Shown in pieces: positions 34,059 to 43,624 of a stretch of 64,000 nt of DNA. This stretch comes from an uncultured Candidatus Actinomarina sp. (GTDB taxonomy: Bacteria; Actinomycetota; Acidimicrobiia; Actinomarinales; Actinomarinaceae). How positions within the stretch are numbered: the first letter of the stretch is position 1; every line of letters starts with the position of its first letter. A program made the position numbers and the translations under genes. The stretch spans positions 1-64,000 of the forward strand of contig CACHJT010000002.1 of the NCBI GenBank assembly GCA_902580215.1. The letters run 5' to 3'. The notes under the pieces were generated by a model. It ran no database searches, had not been told where the DNA came from, and saw only the letters and a program-made list of their open reading frames with translations.

Positions 34059-34721
34059 TTAGTAACTCCAAAGAGGGTCTTCTAAGTTCCAATTAGTTTC
34101 ATTACCCCAAGTATTTAGATATGTAACTTCATCCACAGGATTTCTATCAGCCACACCCCATTTTCCTAATGGATAACCAGCAGTGATTACGGCATCAATT
34201 TTCCAGCCTCTATCATTAGGTATATTTAGAATCTCAAAAGCTTTTTCTGGTTTAAACATCCCAAGAACAGTTGTTAAACATGTACCAATTCCGTGTGCTC
34301 TACCTGCAAGCATAATGCTCCAAATAGCAGGATAAATCGATGATCCTGTTGGATCATTTCTTGAGAGCACAACAAACATAGCTGGTACTTTATGAAAATT
34401 TTCAGACAACCATGCAGCTGACTTACTAATTCGAACAACTTGTTCAGCTTTTTTGTCATTTGGAACATTGGACGCACCCATATCTGCACTTCCTCCATAA
34501 AATTCTTTTACATAAAAATCCCATGCTTCTCTGTATGAATCTCCAAGTTGATTTTTAATTTCTTGATCAGTGACGACAATAAACTTCCAGCCTTGACGAT
34601 TAGAACCGCTAGGAGCTCTAATTCCAGCATCAACCATTTGTTTTAATATATCTTCTGGAATGGGATCTTCGCTGACTCTGCGCATTGCCCTAGTTGTATA
34701 TAAAGCTTCGAATACATCCAT
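34059..34721 (-). CDS. Nitroreductase family protein
   Basis: 220 residues. TTRAMRRVSEDPIPEDIL and APSGSNRQGWKFIVV match the N-terminal FMN-binding pattern (R-x-x-R.....P....L; AP(S)..N.Q.W), and GIGTCLTTVL plus PLGKWG near the end continue it. It is FMN-dependent and uses NAD(P)H; substrate unknown. Follows the tRNA-Arg gene convergently and is divergent from the crotonase gene. Confidence 0.88.
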   Translation of the reverse strand: MDVFEALYTTRAMRRVSEDPIPEDILKQMVDAGIRAPSGSNRQGWKFIVVTDQEIKNQLGDSYREAWDFYVKEFYGGSADMGASNVPNDKKAEQVVRISKSAAWLSENFHKVPAMFVVLSRNDPTGSSIYPAIWSIMLAGRAHGIGTCLTTVLGMFKPEKAFEILNIPNDRGWKIDAVITAGYPLGKWGVADRNPVDEVTYLNTWGNETNWNLEDPLWSY

Positions 34722-34747
34722 TAGACAATCTTACTAAGATAATATAA

Positions 34748-35557
34748 ATGGAAGACAAATTATTAAAAGAAATAAAAAACAACGTTGGGTATGTTTGGAT
34801 AAATCGCCCAGATAAAAAAAATGCTCTAGATGCTGATGTTTGGTTCGGGTTACCAGAAATTATAAATGAACTTGATTCTGATGATGAAGTCAGATGTATA
34901 GTAGTTGCAGGCAAAGGAGATTCATTTTCTGCTGGGATTGACATAACCATGTTTATGTCAGATTTTCAAATCAATGAAGACATGTCTTCCACTCCTAGTG
35001 ACAGAAAGAAACTACAGGCTCAAATTAAAAAAATGCAAGACTCTTTTACTGCATTATCAAAAACTTCTGTACCAGTTATTGCTTTAGCCCATGGTCACTG
35101 CATTGGGGGAGCAACTGCTTTAATATCAGCATGTGATATAAGAATTTCTACTGTAGATGCAAAATTTTCAATTGGGGAAACAAAATTAGGACTAGTTGCA
35201 GATGTTGGTATTTTACAAAGAATGCCAAAAATTGTATCTAAGGGAGACGTTCGGGAACTTGCTTTCACAGGTCGAATATTTGATGGAGAGTATGCAGAAA
35301 AAATAAGGTTTGTAAGTAAAACTTATGAGAATTTTGAAGACTTATTTAAGGCTGGTGTAAAGCTAGCCGAAGAGATTGCAAGCAACGCTTCAAGTATTGT
35401 ACAGGGAACTAAACAAGTTCTTGATAAAGGTGAAGATTTGACAACTGATCAAGCATTAGATTTTGTTCAATTGTGGAATACAAGTTTTTTATTAACTGAG
35501 GATTTAAGAGAGGGAGTCACTGCCTTTATGGAAAAAAGAAAGCCTAAATTTAATTAA
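34748..35557 (+). CDS. Enoyl-CoA hydratase/isomerase family protein
   Basis: 269 residues of the crotonase fold. NRPDKKNALDADVW, FSAGIDI and AHGHCIGGATALISACDIR are the oxyanion-hole and substrate-binding elements; SIGETKLGLVADVG follows, with the Glu and Asp in the usual places of dienoyl-CoA isomerase-like members. It may act in fatty-acid or aromatic-CoA breakdown. The end overlaps the convergent dGTPase gene by eight bases. Confidence 0.88.
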   Translation: MEDKLLKEIKNNVGYVWINRPDKKNALDADVWFGLPEIINELDSDDEVRCIVVAGKGDSFSAGIDITMFMSDFQINEDMSSTPSDRKKLQAQIKKMQDSFTALSKTSVPVIALAHGHCIGGATALISACDIRISTVDAKFSIGETKLGLVADVGILQRMPKIVSKGDVRELAFTGRIFDGEYAEKIRFVSKTYENFEDLFKAGVKLAEEIASNASSIVQGTKQVLDKGEDLTTDQALDFVQLWNTSFLLTEDLREGVTAFMEKRKPKFN

Positions 35558-36530
35558 TTTTTTCAAAAGCAGAGATAGCAAATCTGTCAGTCATTCCTGC
35601 AACGTAGTCTACTGAGTTAGCTATGTCGCTTTGATTTTGAACATAATTTTTTGGAAGTTTATCTGGATTCTTTTCGTAATAGACAACCAAGGCTTCAACG
35701 ATATTCTTTGCTTCAGACCTTTGAGATAAAGTTTCTTCTCTTAAATATACTTTATCAAACATAAACTCTCTTAATTCATTCATCACATTTAAAATTTCTT
35801 GGTCCATTTGTAAACTACCACCCGAAGAAGCCTTGAAAACACCAGATATTAATGAATTGATCCAGGTCTTACCTGGTGAACCTAAAACAGATGTAATGCT
35901 TTTAGGTATATCGGACTCTTTTAAAACATTTGCTCTTATTGCATCTTCTACATCATGAGAAAGATAAGCAATTCTATCAGCAAATCTACAAATTAAACCT
36001 TCAGGAGAAAAAGGTGGTTCTTCATATCTCCAAGGATGTTTTTCAATACCATTTATAGTTTCTTTTGTTAGGTTAAGAGGTTCTATTACAGACAACATTC
36101 TCACAGAGTTTTCAGAGTGGCTCCAGCCACCGTCTAGCATATCATTTAATACATCTTCACCAGTGTGACCAAATGGTGAGTGACCTACATCATGTCCTAA
36201 ACAAATTGCTTCGGTCAAATCTGGATTTAAACCTAATGTTTTAGCAATAGACCTACCAATTTGGGTCACATTAAGTGTATGAGTCATTCTTGTTATAAAA
36301 TGATCACCATCAGGGTTTATAAAAACTTGTGTTTTATGTTTTAATCTTCTAAAAGTTTTTGAGTGAATAATTCTATCTCGATCTCTCTCAAAACATGTTC
36401 TGAACGCATCTGGTTCTTCATCCACGTATCTCCCTAAAGAGTTGGAGGCAAAAGTAGCATTGCTGGATAGAGTAACTCGCTCATTCTGCTCTCTCCATAT
36501 CCTATCTCTAAGGATAAATGAATCGTTCAT
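35550..36530 (-). CDS. dgt: dGTP triphosphohydrolase-like HD-domain protein
   Basis: 326 residues. HSKTFRRLKHKTQVF, THTLNVTQIGRSIA and CLGHDVGHSPFGHTGE are the dGTPase signatures, with the HD metal site (H..HD..D) visible. It hydrolyses dNTPs to deoxynucleosides and triphosphate, controlling dNTP pools. It is the short actinobacterial-type form. Confidence 0.9.
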   Translation of the reverse strand: MNDSFILRDRIWREQNERVTLSSNATFASNSLGRYVDEEPDAFRTCFERDRDRIIHSKTFRRLKHKTQVFINPDGDHFITRMTHTLNVTQIGRSIAKTLGLNPDLTEAICLGHDVGHSPFGHTGEDVLNDMLDGGWSHSENSVRMLSVIEPLNLTKETINGIEKHPWRYEEPPFSPEGLICRFADRIAYLSHDVEDAIRANVLKESDIPKSITSVLGSPGKTWINSLISGVFKASSGGSLQMDQEILNVMNELREFMFDKVYLREETLSQRSEAKNIVEALVVYYEKNPDKLPKNYVQNQSDIANSVDYVAGMTDRFAISAFEKIN

Positions 36531-36539
36531 ACAACTACT

Positions 36540-37091
36540 TTACAAGTTGTAGCTCTCTAGTAAAGAGCTTAATTCCATCCAGTCGTTTAAATCTTTTGTT
36601 CCAGTAACTGGTCTATTATAAGGTCGAACAAATCTAAGAATTAATTTTTCAGGTACATGTTTAACAAAGTTTTCTAACTGATGAGGCGCATCATCAATAT
36701 ATACATCACAGTTTATGTTCCATTTATCTTCAATAAAATGAATTTCTTTAGAAGGAATTTTATTTTCTCCTAACCAAATAAGTGTATCGTGAATTGACCA
36801 CCATGGTTTAGAGGACAAGATTACAATTTCATGACCTGCCATGGACAACTCAATTAGTACCTCAACTGCGTTGTCGTATGTTCTTAAATTTCTAAATATA
36901 GAAGAACCATTAAAATCTTTTGCCCAATTCCAAAAATCAATTTCTTCCTCGAAGTGAGTGAGAGGTTTTGATAATCCCCATTCGGTAATATCTTTTTCTA
37001 GAATTTCTTTACCGAAGTCTTTTTTGTATTGAGATGTCCATCCATGAGTAAAGTCTGCCACAACCCCATCTAAATCAACACCTATTCTCAT
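36540..37091 (-). CDS. 5' nucleotidase, NT5C-like (HAD superfamily)
   Basis: 183 residues. MRIGVDLDGVVADF is the HAD motif I with the DxDxV catalytic pair, IVILSSKPWW motif II and FIEDKWNINCDVYIDDAP the C-terminal motif. Members dephosphorylate (deoxy)nucleoside monophosphates or serve in unknown roles. I set the start at the methionine that begins the HAD motif (37,091); the longer frame to 37,178 would run into the divergent dnaX gene. The pairing with a dGTPase just downstream suggests nucleotide-pool housekeeping. Confidence 0.8.
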   Translation of the reverse strand: MRIGVDLDGVVADFTHGWTSQYKKDFGKEILEKDITEWGLSKPLTHFEEEIDFWNWAKDFNGSSIFRNLRTYDNAVEVLIELSMAGHEIVILSSKPWWSIHDTLIWLGENKIPSKEIHFIEDKWNINCDVYIDDAPHQLENFVKHVPEKLILRFVRPYNRPVTGTKDLNDWMELSSLLESYNL

Positions 37092-37151
37092 TTGACTTAG
37101 TCTAATTGTATGATGCATTATGGAAAGTAAAAGATAGTAACATTTATTTAT

Positions 37152-38693
37152 ATGCAAGAAGCACTTTACAGAAAACATAGACCCAGCTCTCTAGAGGAGT
37201 TAGTAGGGCAACCTGATGCTGTACAACTTATTAGTGAACAAATAAAAAATAGTAACTTGAGTCATGCCTACTTGTTTTCAGGACCAAGAGGGGTCGGCAA
37301 AACTTCTTTAGCACGTATTATTGCAACAACAATTGGATGTGATCCAGTATTTGATATTACAGAAATAGATGCAGCTTCTCACAATAAAGTAGATGATGTT
37401 CGAGAGCTTAACGATAGTGTTAATTTTATTGCAAGTAGTCCAGGAAAGAAAAGAGTATTCATCCTAGATGAAGTGCATATGCTCTCCAATGCTGCTTCGA
37501 ATGCATTTTTAAAAACTCTTGAAGAGCCACCCGAGCATGTAATTTTTATACTTGCAACAACTGAACCAGAAAGAGTCATTGAGACAATTAGAAGCAGAAC
37601 TACACAGATAGCATTTAAAAGAATAAAAAATACTGACATTATAACTTCACTTGAAAAGATCAGTAAGGCTGAAAAGATCAAGTTATCTAGAGATGTTTTA
37701 GAGTACATTGCCAACCAGAGTGATGGTTCATTAAGAGATGCCATTAATCTTTTTGAACAGACTTTTTCAACCTTTGGCAATAAAGCTACCATGGAACAAC
37801 TTTATAGTATTTTAGGAAAGGTTACGATATCTGATTTACTTCAAATATTAGAAGCTATGGGAACTCAGGACACTGCAACTGTTCTCAAAGTGCTAAGAGC
37901 AAATTATAAAAATGGATTACAGGCAATTGATATCTTAAATTCAATAACAGATCTTTTTAGAAATTTATTTTACTTTAAGTATCTGCCTGAAGATGAAAAC
38001 TTCACCTCATTAAGTGATTCTGAAAAAGAGTTAATTAAAAATTGTAATGATATTATTTCTGCAAAAGATTTATCAAGAATTTTAGATATGCTTGATGAGA
38101 TTAATCAAAGTATTAAAACTTCACCGTCACAAGAATTAAAATTGGAACTATTTTTAGTAAAACTTATTAAACCACAATTGGCGATAGATATTAAGTCTGT
38201 GAGTAGAAGAGTTGATATGCTAGAAGAGCATGGTGTAACAGAAAAAATTTCTGAAGAGCAACAAACATCTCCAGATAAAAAAAAACTAGGTAATGAAAAA
38301 GTAGCTAAAGATAAACCTACAAAAGAAAATACCAAGAAACCAATTGTTAAAAATGATATTGAGAACTTTGATGTTTATTGGCCAAAAATTCTAGAGGAAG
38401 CTAAGGAAATTCTTTCACCAAGAAAATACTCTTACCTAACACTTGTAAAACCGGAGGTTATAGATTCCAATAATTTAACTCTATATATAGATAGTGAAAA
38501 CGAATATTTGATATCTGAACTTCGTAAGTCAGATGAAATTATTGAATTAATTAAATCAAATGTTATCCAGAAAATGGGAGTAGAAGTAACTGTTGCTGTA
38601 CAGCCGCATGAAGGGCTTCAAAATAACAATCAAACAAGTAAAGATGTACAAAGTAACATTAGTGAAATTTTTGATGTTGAGAGTATTGATTAA
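37152..38693 (+). CDS. dnaX: DNA polymerase III gamma/tau subunit, zinc-less form
   Basis: 513 residues. LYRKHRPSSLEELVGQ and Walker A GPRGVGKT (about 44-51), then ILDEVHML (Walker B) and SRTTQIAFKRI (arginine-finger sensor). The four-cysteine zinc module usually found between the P-loop helix and EIDAAS is missing: IIATTIGCDPVFDITEIDAASH has a short link instead. A run of nine A (38,277-38,285, codons 376-378) sits after the AAA+ domain III; slippage by one base either way gives an immediate stop. The C-terminal part (380-513) is the tau-specific region. Confidence 0.95.
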   Translation: MQEALYRKHRPSSLEELVGQPDAVQLISEQIKNSNLSHAYLFSGPRGVGKTSLARIIATTIGCDPVFDITEIDAASHNKVDDVRELNDSVNFIASSPGKKRVFILDEVHMLSNAASNAFLKTLEEPPEHVIFILATTEPERVIETIRSRTTQIAFKRIKNTDIITSLEKISKAEKIKLSRDVLEYIANQSDGSLRDAINLFEQTFSTFGNKATMEQLYSILGKVTISDLLQILEAMGTQDTATVLKVLRANYKNGLQAIDILNSITDLFRNLFYFKYLPEDENFTSLSDSEKELIKNCNDIISAKDLSRILDMLDEINQSIKTSPSQELKLELFLVKLIKPQLAIDIKSVSRRVDMLEEHGVTEKISEEQQTSPDKKKLGNEKVAKDKPTKENTKKPIVKNDIENFDVYWPKILEEAKEILSPRKYSYLTLVKPEVIDSNNLTLYIDSENEYLISELRKSDEIIELIKSNVIQKMGVEVTVAVQPHEGLQNNNQTSKDVQSNISEIFDVESID

Positions 38694-39031
38694 TTTTCTT
38701 TAAGATTTAATTCACTTAATGCAACTGTTATTCTTCTTGAGCCTTGATTTTGAGCACTTTTACATAATTCAATAAAGCTCCTTAACTCACCAGTTCGAAA
38801 TTTCTTTAACTCATCACCAGATTCGATTTTTGTGTTTCTTTCTCTTTCCAAAAGTTTTATTTCTATCTCTTTTGCTCTAGCCAGGTAAGTACTGCTAACC
38901 TCGAATAAAGTATCTACACCATCAGCTATTGGTGGGTTGATATGTCCCATAAGAACATCAATGTACTCCTTAATTTCATCGTGCAAATCTTGGGCACTAG
39001 AGAGACCTTTTTTTAATGGAAATTTTTGCAT
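38690..39031 (-). CDS. Hypothetical helical protein of 113 residues
   Basis: A mostly alpha-helical protein with coiled-coil-like stretches around residues 50-90 (YLARAKEIEIKLLERERN). I do not recognise a family. It overlaps dnaX at its 3' end by four bases and shares one base with the end of murJ, so it ends the minus-strand operon that begins with the PHP gene. Confidence 0.6.
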   Translation of the reverse strand: MQKFPLKKGLSSAQDLHDEIKEYIDVLMGHINPPIADGVDTLFEVSSTYLARAKEIEIKLLERERNTKIESGDELKKFRTGELRSFIELCKSAQNQGSRRITVALSELNLKEN

Positions 39032-40509
39032 TATCTTCTTTTAGCTATATTAATATACTCAAAGTTTAGCAAGTTTAATGAGACAAAAATCACTACAGGT
39101 ATAAGTAACAAGCTAAAAATTAAATTTAATATTCCAGAGAGTGAAACTGCGACACCAAAAACAAAATAAATTAAAAAAAGAATCAAGATAATTTTAGAAA
39201 ACTCAACTACTAAATTTTTATTAAATATTTTTTCCGAATTAAATTTAATCGATACGAGTAGCACTATGCAGTATATGTATAAGGAGAAAATTATAATCCA
39301 TGCATATGTCTGAGAATTACTTGCAGCATTAAATAGTATGATTGAAGTTAAAAGAGTAATAAAGCTACCCGTTACTACAGGAAACCAAAATTTTTGCTGG
39401 ACATAATACGATCTTGTAAGAATCTGGTTGATAGACCAAGGAATTGTTGCAAGAGAAATAATTACAAATACTCCGCTAACTCGAGCTGTATCTGTACTTG
39501 TAAAAGCTCCTCGTTCATAGATTATTTTTATTAAGTAATCTGCATTTATAATTGCACCAACCATCAACGACCCACCAATTAGAAACAAATAAGATAGCTG
39601 TTTTTTTACTAGTTTAGATAATTCATCAATTTCATTTTTTTGATATAGCCTAGAAAGCAAGGGATAGCTTGCCACTCCAACTGCCTGAGCAACAATACCA
39701 ACCGGAAGAAGGGCTATCCTCCTTGCGTATCTAAACGTTGCAACACTTCCAGCCGTAAGAAATGTACCAAAAATTCTAAATAGCTGCTCATCAATTACTG
39801 CAATTGATTGACCAATAATTAATGGGAATGAAATAACAATGTATTCTCTCAAGTGTTTTATTTTTGGAAAGAGAAAATAAAAATTTAATCCTGATTTCTT
39901 TGCACCATAAATCTGAATTATAAAATGACCTATTATTGAACCAATTAATGTTCCAAGAGCAAAACCTTCAACAGTTGCTTCGGGGGATGATGAATTTATC
40001 CATCCAAATAAAATAATTGTTGAGTTATAAATTACTGGCGCAAGTGCCGCATATTTAAAGCTGTCATGAAAATATTGATACGACATAAGTATTGCTCCAA
40101 TAAAGAAAAATACCTGGCTAAAGATAATTGGAGTAAATACTTTTGTAAAAAAATCTAATGACTCGATCTCTAAAAACTCTGCAAATTGAAATCTTAAAGA
40201 GTATGTTATCACTGAAAAAAGCACAAAAACTATTGAAAGTCCGTAAAGAATCGAAAGGAAATATTTTTCTAACTCTTCATTGTCTTTTTTACTCATTATT
40301 GGTATCAATGTGATTGCTAGATAACCTCCAGCAGAGAGATAGAAAAGAAAGTCGGGAATTATAAATGCTAAGTCCAATGTATCTGTAGCTTCAGACACTC
40401 CTGCCCAATTAGCTAGGAGTATTTCCCTAAAAAATCCAAGCACTCTACTTGCTGCATAAGAAAAAGTTATTATTGAGATAGATCCAATTAATTTTTTATA
40501 ATTTTGCAT
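39031..40509 (-). CDS. murJ: Lipid II flippase MurJ
   Basis: 492 residues, 14 predicted helices of the MVF/MurJ fold. FGYFREILLANW-like SRVLGFFREILLANWAG near residue 22 and the DEQLFRIFGTFLTAGSVATFRYARR segment match MurJ-type proteins. It moves lipid II across the membrane for wall synthesis. The protein is bare of the pseudokinase extension found in mycobacterial MviN. Overlaps the PHP gene by 14 bases. Confidence 0.9.
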   Translation of the reverse strand: MQNYKKLIGSISIITFSYAASRVLGFFREILLANWAGVSEATDTLDLAFIIPDFLFYLSAGGYLAITLIPIMSKKDNEELEKYFLSILYGLSIVFVLFSVITYSLRFQFAEFLEIESLDFFTKVFTPIIFSQVFFFIGAILMSYQYFHDSFKYAALAPVIYNSTIILFGWINSSSPEATVEGFALGTLIGSIIGHFIIQIYGAKKSGLNFYFLFPKIKHLREYIVISFPLIIGQSIAVIDEQLFRIFGTFLTAGSVATFRYARRIALLPVGIVAQAVGVASYPLLSRLYQKNEIDELSKLVKKQLSYLFLIGGSLMVGAIINADYLIKIIYERGAFTSTDTARVSGVFVIISLATIPWSINQILTRSYYVQQKFWFPVVTGSFITLLTSIILFNAASNSQTYAWIIIFSLYIYCIVLLVSIKFNSEKIFNKNLVVEFSKIILILFLIYFVFGVAVSLSGILNLIFSLLLIPVVIFVSLNLLNFEYINIAKRR

Positions 40510-41374
40510 GCAACTCTTTCATTTTAGATAGTAATTCATAGGGAACCTTTATTGGGGAATTTTCGTACCCTATACCTAATAGATTGTTTGGTTTCCTACT
40601 TCCATGAAAATCACTACCACCTGATACTAAAAGATTTTGATTTTCACACACTTCTAGCAATGTATTGATGGTGTTATGAGAGTATCCTGGATAATAAACT
40701 TCAATTCCGTCAATATCCATATCTTTAAGCGTCTGAATATAATTATGAAATTTATTATCTATCCAGTTGTCTGACTTGGAATATAATTTATTGCTCATAA
40801 GAGTATGAGGATGAGCAAGAAACACTAAAGATTTTGATTGCTTTGCTAAATTTATAATTTCTTTGATGCCCAACTGGTGATTATCAATCCCATCTATTTT
40901 TCCATTACCAAGATATTTTGAAAAAGCCTCAGAAATGTTTGAAACATAATTTTTTTTAACCATAAGTTCTGCAATATGAGGCCTTCCAGGTACCTTTGTC
41001 TCTAAGCTATCAAGATCTTTTTTATCAATATAAATTTCAAATTCTTCCAAATTATTAATAATTGAATAATTTCTTTCAATTTTATTTTGCCTCAATTCAA
41101 TGAGTTTTTTATCTAAGGGGGACTCTTCATTAAGAAAATATACCAACAAATGAGTACCGCCAAATTTGTTAGTATCATCAAGAAGATCCCAACTTACACT
41201 TATTTCTACACCTTGGATTATCTCTATATTGTTTTGTTGAGGAACCTTAGTGAGGTATTCATGGTCTGAAATACAAATAGCCTCTAATTGTAGTTCGATA
41301 GAGGATTCAATAATAGCTTCAGTTGAATCAGTTCCGTCAGAATTTACTGAATGAACATGTAAATCTATACTCAT
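40496..41374 (-). CDS. PHP-domain phosphatase (3',5'-nucleoside bisphosphate phosphatase-like)
   Basis: 292 residues. IDLHVHSVNSDGTDS near the N-terminus is PHP motif I and ICISDHE motif II; later PHIAELM, FLAHPHTL and SGGSDFHG carry the remaining metal ligands. Such trimetal enzymes hydrolyse 3',5'-bisphosphates or RNA ends (RnaAM-like). It heads an operon with MurJ and the 113-residue protein, divergent from aspartokinase. Confidence 0.85.
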   Translation of the reverse strand: MSIDLHVHSVNSDGTDSTEAIIESSIELQLEAICISDHEYLTKVPQQNNIEIIQGVEISVSWDLLDDTNKFGGTHLLVYFLNEESPLDKKLIELRQNKIERNYSIINNLEEFEIYIDKKDLDSLETKVPGRPHIAELMVKKNYVSNISEAFSKYLGNGKIDGIDNHQLGIKEIINLAKQSKSLVFLAHPHTLMSNKLYSKSDNWIDNKFHNYIQTLKDMDIDGIEVYYPGYSHNTINTLLEVCENQNLLVSGGSDFHGSRKPNNLLGIGYENSPIKVPYELLSKMKELHAKL

Positions 41375-41429
41375 AAAACTAGAGTACTAGGGTCTTTAAT
41401 TCTTTAATAAATTAATTAGAATGTTTCCA

Positions 41430-42641
41430 ATGAGTTTAATAGTACAAAAATTTGGCGGTACGAGTGTCGCAGATACAGATTCACTCAGAATTGTTGCTGA
41501 GAGAATTATCGATTGCAAGAAAAACGGTAATGAGATAGTAGTTGTTCCGTCTGCAATGGGTTCAAGTACAGATGAATTAATTCAACTTGCTAACGATCTC
41601 TCAGAAAACCCAACACCAAGGGAACTGGATATGCTCCTGTCAGCAGGTGAGAGAATCACAATGTCTTTATTGTCAATGCATCTAAACAGTCTTGGATACA
41701 GCTCTTTTTCTCTTACTGGTTCACAAGCTGGGATAATTACAACATCTAGACACGGACAAGCTGAAATAGAGGAAATAACTGGTGAAAGAGTTAAAGAAGG
41801 CTTAGAGAACGGCGACATTGTAATTGTTGCTGGGTTTCAGGGGTTTAACAGAGACACTAAAGAAATAACAACTTTAGGGAGAGGAGGTTCTGATGCGACT
41901 GCAGTTGCACTTGCTGCTGCTCTTGGAGCAGAGAGATGCGAAATATTTACTGATGTAGAAGGAGTATTTACTGCAGATCCGAGAGTAGTCAACTCTGCTG
42001 AATTAATTCCAGAAATTACCTATGAAGAAATGTTAGAAATGGCTTCTTCAGGCGCTGGAGTTTTAATGGCTAGGTCTGTAGAATTCGGCAGAAGGTATAA
42101 TGTACCAATACTTGTAAAATCAACGTTTACAAATAATGAAGGTACTGAAGTAAAAGAGAAAGTTATGGAAGAAGCATTAGTTAGCGGAGTTACTCATAAT
42201 ACTAAAGAAGTTAAATTTACTCTTTTTGAGGTACCAGATCAACCTGGAATTGCAGGAACAGTTTTTGGTTCATTATCCGAGATAGGTATCAATGTAGATA
42301 TGATTGTTCAAAATGTGTCCAAAGACTCAATAACCGATATTTCATTTACCGCACCTACTGAACAAAAGGATGCTGTTGAAGACATGTTAAAAAATATTGC
42401 TATAGAACTTAAAGCCAAAGGTTATGATGTTGATGAAAATGTCGGAAGAGTTTCAATAATCGGTGCTGGGATGAAATCAGAATCAGGGGTCGCATCGAAA
42501 ATGTTTAAAATACTAGGGGAAAACTCAATAAATATTTCAATGATTTCAACATCCCCTATCAGAGTTTCTTGTGTAATTGACAGTAAAGATATAAACGCTG
42601 CTTTGGAAGCTTTACATAAGGAATTCATAGAAAAAGAATGA
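41430..42641 (+). CDS. lysC: Aspartate kinase
   Basis: 403 residues. VQKFGGTSVAD is the nucleotide-binding N-terminus, GRGGSDATAVALA the aspartate-binding stretch, and two ACT domains follow (about 265-330 and 340-400), as in lysine/threonine-inhibited aspartokinases. It opens the Asp pathway to Lys, Thr and Met and heads the operon with asd. The start at 41,430 gives the usual MSLIVQKFGG; an in-frame ATG nine bases upstream is possible. Its stop codon overlaps the asd start. Confidence 0.95.
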   Translation: MSLIVQKFGGTSVADTDSLRIVAERIIDCKKNGNEIVVVPSAMGSSTDELIQLANDLSENPTPRELDMLLSAGERITMSLLSMHLNSLGYSSFSLTGSQAGIITTSRHGQAEIEEITGERVKEGLENGDIVIVAGFQGFNRDTKEITTLGRGGSDATAVALAAALGAERCEIFTDVEGVFTADPRVVNSAELIPEITYEEMLEMASSGAGVLMARSVEFGRRYNVPILVKSTFTNNEGTEVKEKVMEEALVSGVTHNTKEVKFTLFEVPDQPGIAGTVFGSLSEIGINVDMIVQNVSKDSITDISFTAPTEQKDAVEDMLKNIAIELKAKGYDVDENVGRVSIIGAGMKSESGVASKMFKILGENSINISMISTSPIRVSCVIDSKDINAALEALHKEFIEKE

Positions 42642-43624
42642 AGATAGCAATTGTTGGTGCAACAGGCCTTGTTGGCACAAATATTATAAATTTATGTGAA
42701 CAGTATTTCGATGTAGGTATTGAATACTCACTTTTTGCTTCAAAATCCTCAGAAGGAAAGAAAATAAAAATTAACGACAAAGAACTAACCGTTAAAGAAC
42801 TTAATAAAGAAAATATTGGAGAATACAACATTTCACTATTTTCAGCCGGTGGTGAAAGGTCTAAAGAATACGCAACTAATTTCATAGACAATGGTTCGTT
42901 TGTTATAGACAACTCATCTGTTTTTCGAATGAACGATGAAGTTCCTCTTGTGGTGTATGGAATTAATGAAAACATAATTACAAAAGAATCAAAACTAATA
43001 TCTAATCCAAACTGTACAACAATGGGATTAGTAATGGCTTTAAAGCCCCTACATGATAGGTACACTCTATCTTCCATGACCCCTGTTGCTTATCAGGCAG
43101 TGTCTGGATCAGGGTCTGAAGCTATAAAATCATTGGAAAAAGAGAACTTATTAGGTGATAAGCTAGATGCAAATTATCAACAGGCTTATTATACAAATCC
43201 AATAGCTCGGAACGTTATTCCTCTTGCAGGAAGCTTAACTGATAACGGATACTCTGATGAAGAAATGAAATTTGTCCATGAATCAAGAAAAATATTATCG
43301 ATTCCAGATTTAGTTGTTGAACCATCTAATGCAAGGGTTGGAGTAAGAACAGGTCATGGAACTTTTTGCTCTGCAGTGTTTGAAAATGAAGTTGACCTGG
43401 AGGAATGCACTGATTTACTAAATAATTTTGAAGGTGTAGAAGTCTGGAATGATTCATTACCAACACCAATAGATGTAGAAGGCAAAGACGAGGTCTTGGT
43501 TTCAAGACTTAGACAAGGTCTTTCATCAAAAAATATTTTAAACTTTTGGGTAGTCTCTGACAACCTTTTAAAAGGTGCTGCTTTAAATGCAGTGCAGATA
43601 GCTAAGTTTGTGGAAAAATTATGA
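42638..43624 (+). CDS. asd: Aspartate-semialdehyde dehydrogenase
   Basis: 328 residues. IVGATGLVGTNI is the NADP-binding motif, SNPNCTTMGLVMAL contains the catalytic cysteine (about residue 127), and RVGVRTGHG carries the catalytic histidine. It reduces aspartyl phosphate to the semialdehyde. The ATG overlaps the aspartokinase stop (ATGA), and the next gene overlaps by four bases, so the three are cotranslated. Confidence 0.95.
   Translation: MKIAIVGATGLVGTNIINLCEQYFDVGIEYSLFASKSSEGKKIKINDKELTVKELNKENIGEYNISLFSAGGERSKEYATNFIDNGSFVIDNSSVFRMNDEVPLVVYGINENIITKESKLISNPNCTTMGLVMALKPLHDRYTLSSMTPVAYQAVSGSGSEAIKSLEKENLLGDKLDANYQQAYYTNPIARNVIPLAGSLTDNGYSDEEMKFVHESRKILSIPDLVVEPSNARVGVRTGHGTFCSAVFENEVDLEECTDLLNNFEGVEVWNDSLPTPIDVEGKDEVLVSRLRQGLSSKNILNFWVVSDNLLKGAALNAVQIAKFVEKL

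Noticed and set aside
37092-37178. Upstream extension of the NT5C-like gene
   Set aside because: It overlaps the divergent dnaX start, and the HAD motif begins at the methionine chosen.
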